Assembly: GCA_030710605.1 (NCBI GenBank)
Contig: CP092863.1
Coordinates: 108,044,405 to 108,108,404 of the forward strand
DNA from: Cordylochernes scorpioides
Lineage: Eukaryota; Arthropoda; Arachnida; Pseudoscorpiones; Chernetidae
Length of the DNA: 64,000 bases
Reading direction: 5' to 3'
Shown piece by piece: positions 63,450-64,000 of the stretch. A program made the translations under genes and the position numbers. Numbering within the stretch: the first letter of the stretch is position 1; every line of letters starts with the position of its first letter. Below the pieces are notes generated by a model, which was not told where the DNA came from, did not search any database, and saw nothing but the letters and a program-made list of their open reading frames with translations.

Positions 63450-64000
63450 AACACCTGATATATATATTATATAATCTAAAAACTTAAATATTTTTATATT
63501 CTAAAAAATATATATTTTATTTTTATTCATTGATATTTCTACTTTTTGTTATCATCGTTTTTAGAATCACTTTCAGGTTTGTTGTAAATATGCGTAGTTA
63601 ACATATCTATCTTTTTGAATCACTAATATAGGATTAACTTTATAAATTCTATATAATGTGAAAATAGCTAATGTGTAATATTTCCTCAAGTAATTGAAAA
63701 TAGAAGCTACTTGACGGTAAATAATTATATTTTTCTTATCACGACTGCACCTTCAACCCTCTATCTTATCGATCCTTTATCTAACAACAAACAAATTAAT
63801 TCACAATATATATATATATATATGCCGTATTTGATAAGTTTTACATACAATATCGTACATAGAAACACACACAGAAAAAACACAAACACAAGAAACATAT
63901 GATCCCTTAGGACGTCCTTGGTAATTCCAAAAGACCTCAAGTTTGGAGGTTCTTATATAATTTAACGAGATGTCCCTATAGCCGAACATCTTTGGTTTGT
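63450..64000. other. AT-rich end of window, nothing recognised
   Basis: A short (TA)n at about 63807-63822 is the only simple feature. Confidence 0.5.

Overview
This window is eukaryotic and almost certainly from an arthropod. It is AT-rich, gene-poor and packed with transposable elements (TEs): Tc1/mariner DNA transposons, foldback MITEs, a Jockey-like LINE, Ty3/Gypsy-type LTR elements, a Penelope-like fragment and a tRNA-derived SINE. Coding exons stand out as GC-rich islands. A chelicerate is my best guess from the mixture (DUF4817-type mariner, HTH_48 mariners, Jockey with a CAG/GTT-rich tail, Penelope), but nothing seen fixes the species. Two runs of exactly 100 Ns (1152-1251 and 41003-41102) show a scaffolded assembly.

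The only host gene I can defend is an UNC93-family transmembrane protein on the minus strand. A long exon lies at 32350-33312 and a second exon at 43385-43643. The two join in phase 0 and align without a gap to consecutive parts of UNC93 proteins, yet they lie in the wrong order for a minus-strand gene. A 100-N gap lies between them, and swapping the two contigs would restore the order. A tandem paralogue is the alternative.

Layout: 0.2-0.85 kb, 80-bp tandem repeat. 1.4-3.3 kb, MITEs and a SINE. 3.5-5.3 kb, a 76-bp satellite interrupted by a complete but frameshifted mariner with a TA duplication. 7.3-18.2 kb, the same satellite split by one 10-kb Tc1/mariner insertion with roughly 400-bp inverted ends. 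This insertion holds a foldback mariner, a Jockey-like LINE, an LTR retrotransposon inside the LINE, and a dead DUF4817-type transposase. 18.7-20 kb, 47-bp tandem repeats. 21.5-31.2 kb, MITEs, SINEs, a solo LTR and LINE tails. 31.4-33.3 kb, a 155-bp tandem repeat and the UNC93 exon. 33.3-43.3 kb, solo LTRs, MITEs, a tandem array, a gap and a SINE dimer. 43.4-44.5 kb, the second UNC93 exon and a 22-bp minisatellite. 45-51 kb, tRNA-carrying foldbacks, a deleted mariner, a three-unit GC-rich repeat with coding character, a Penelope fragment, a TRIM-like mini LTR element and a LINE end. 51-64 kb, more satellite/MITE copies, foldbacks, SINEs and LTR fragments.

Two patterns cut across the families. 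First, the 9-mer AGATGGCGC, which matches the core of the insect CTCF motif, occurs at least 22 times and sits in several unrelated transposon families. Second, the 76-bp satellite appears to be the amplified 3' end of a MITE, each unit carrying a copy of the MITE's terminal repeat. No bacterial-type features (operons, CRISPR arrays) are present.
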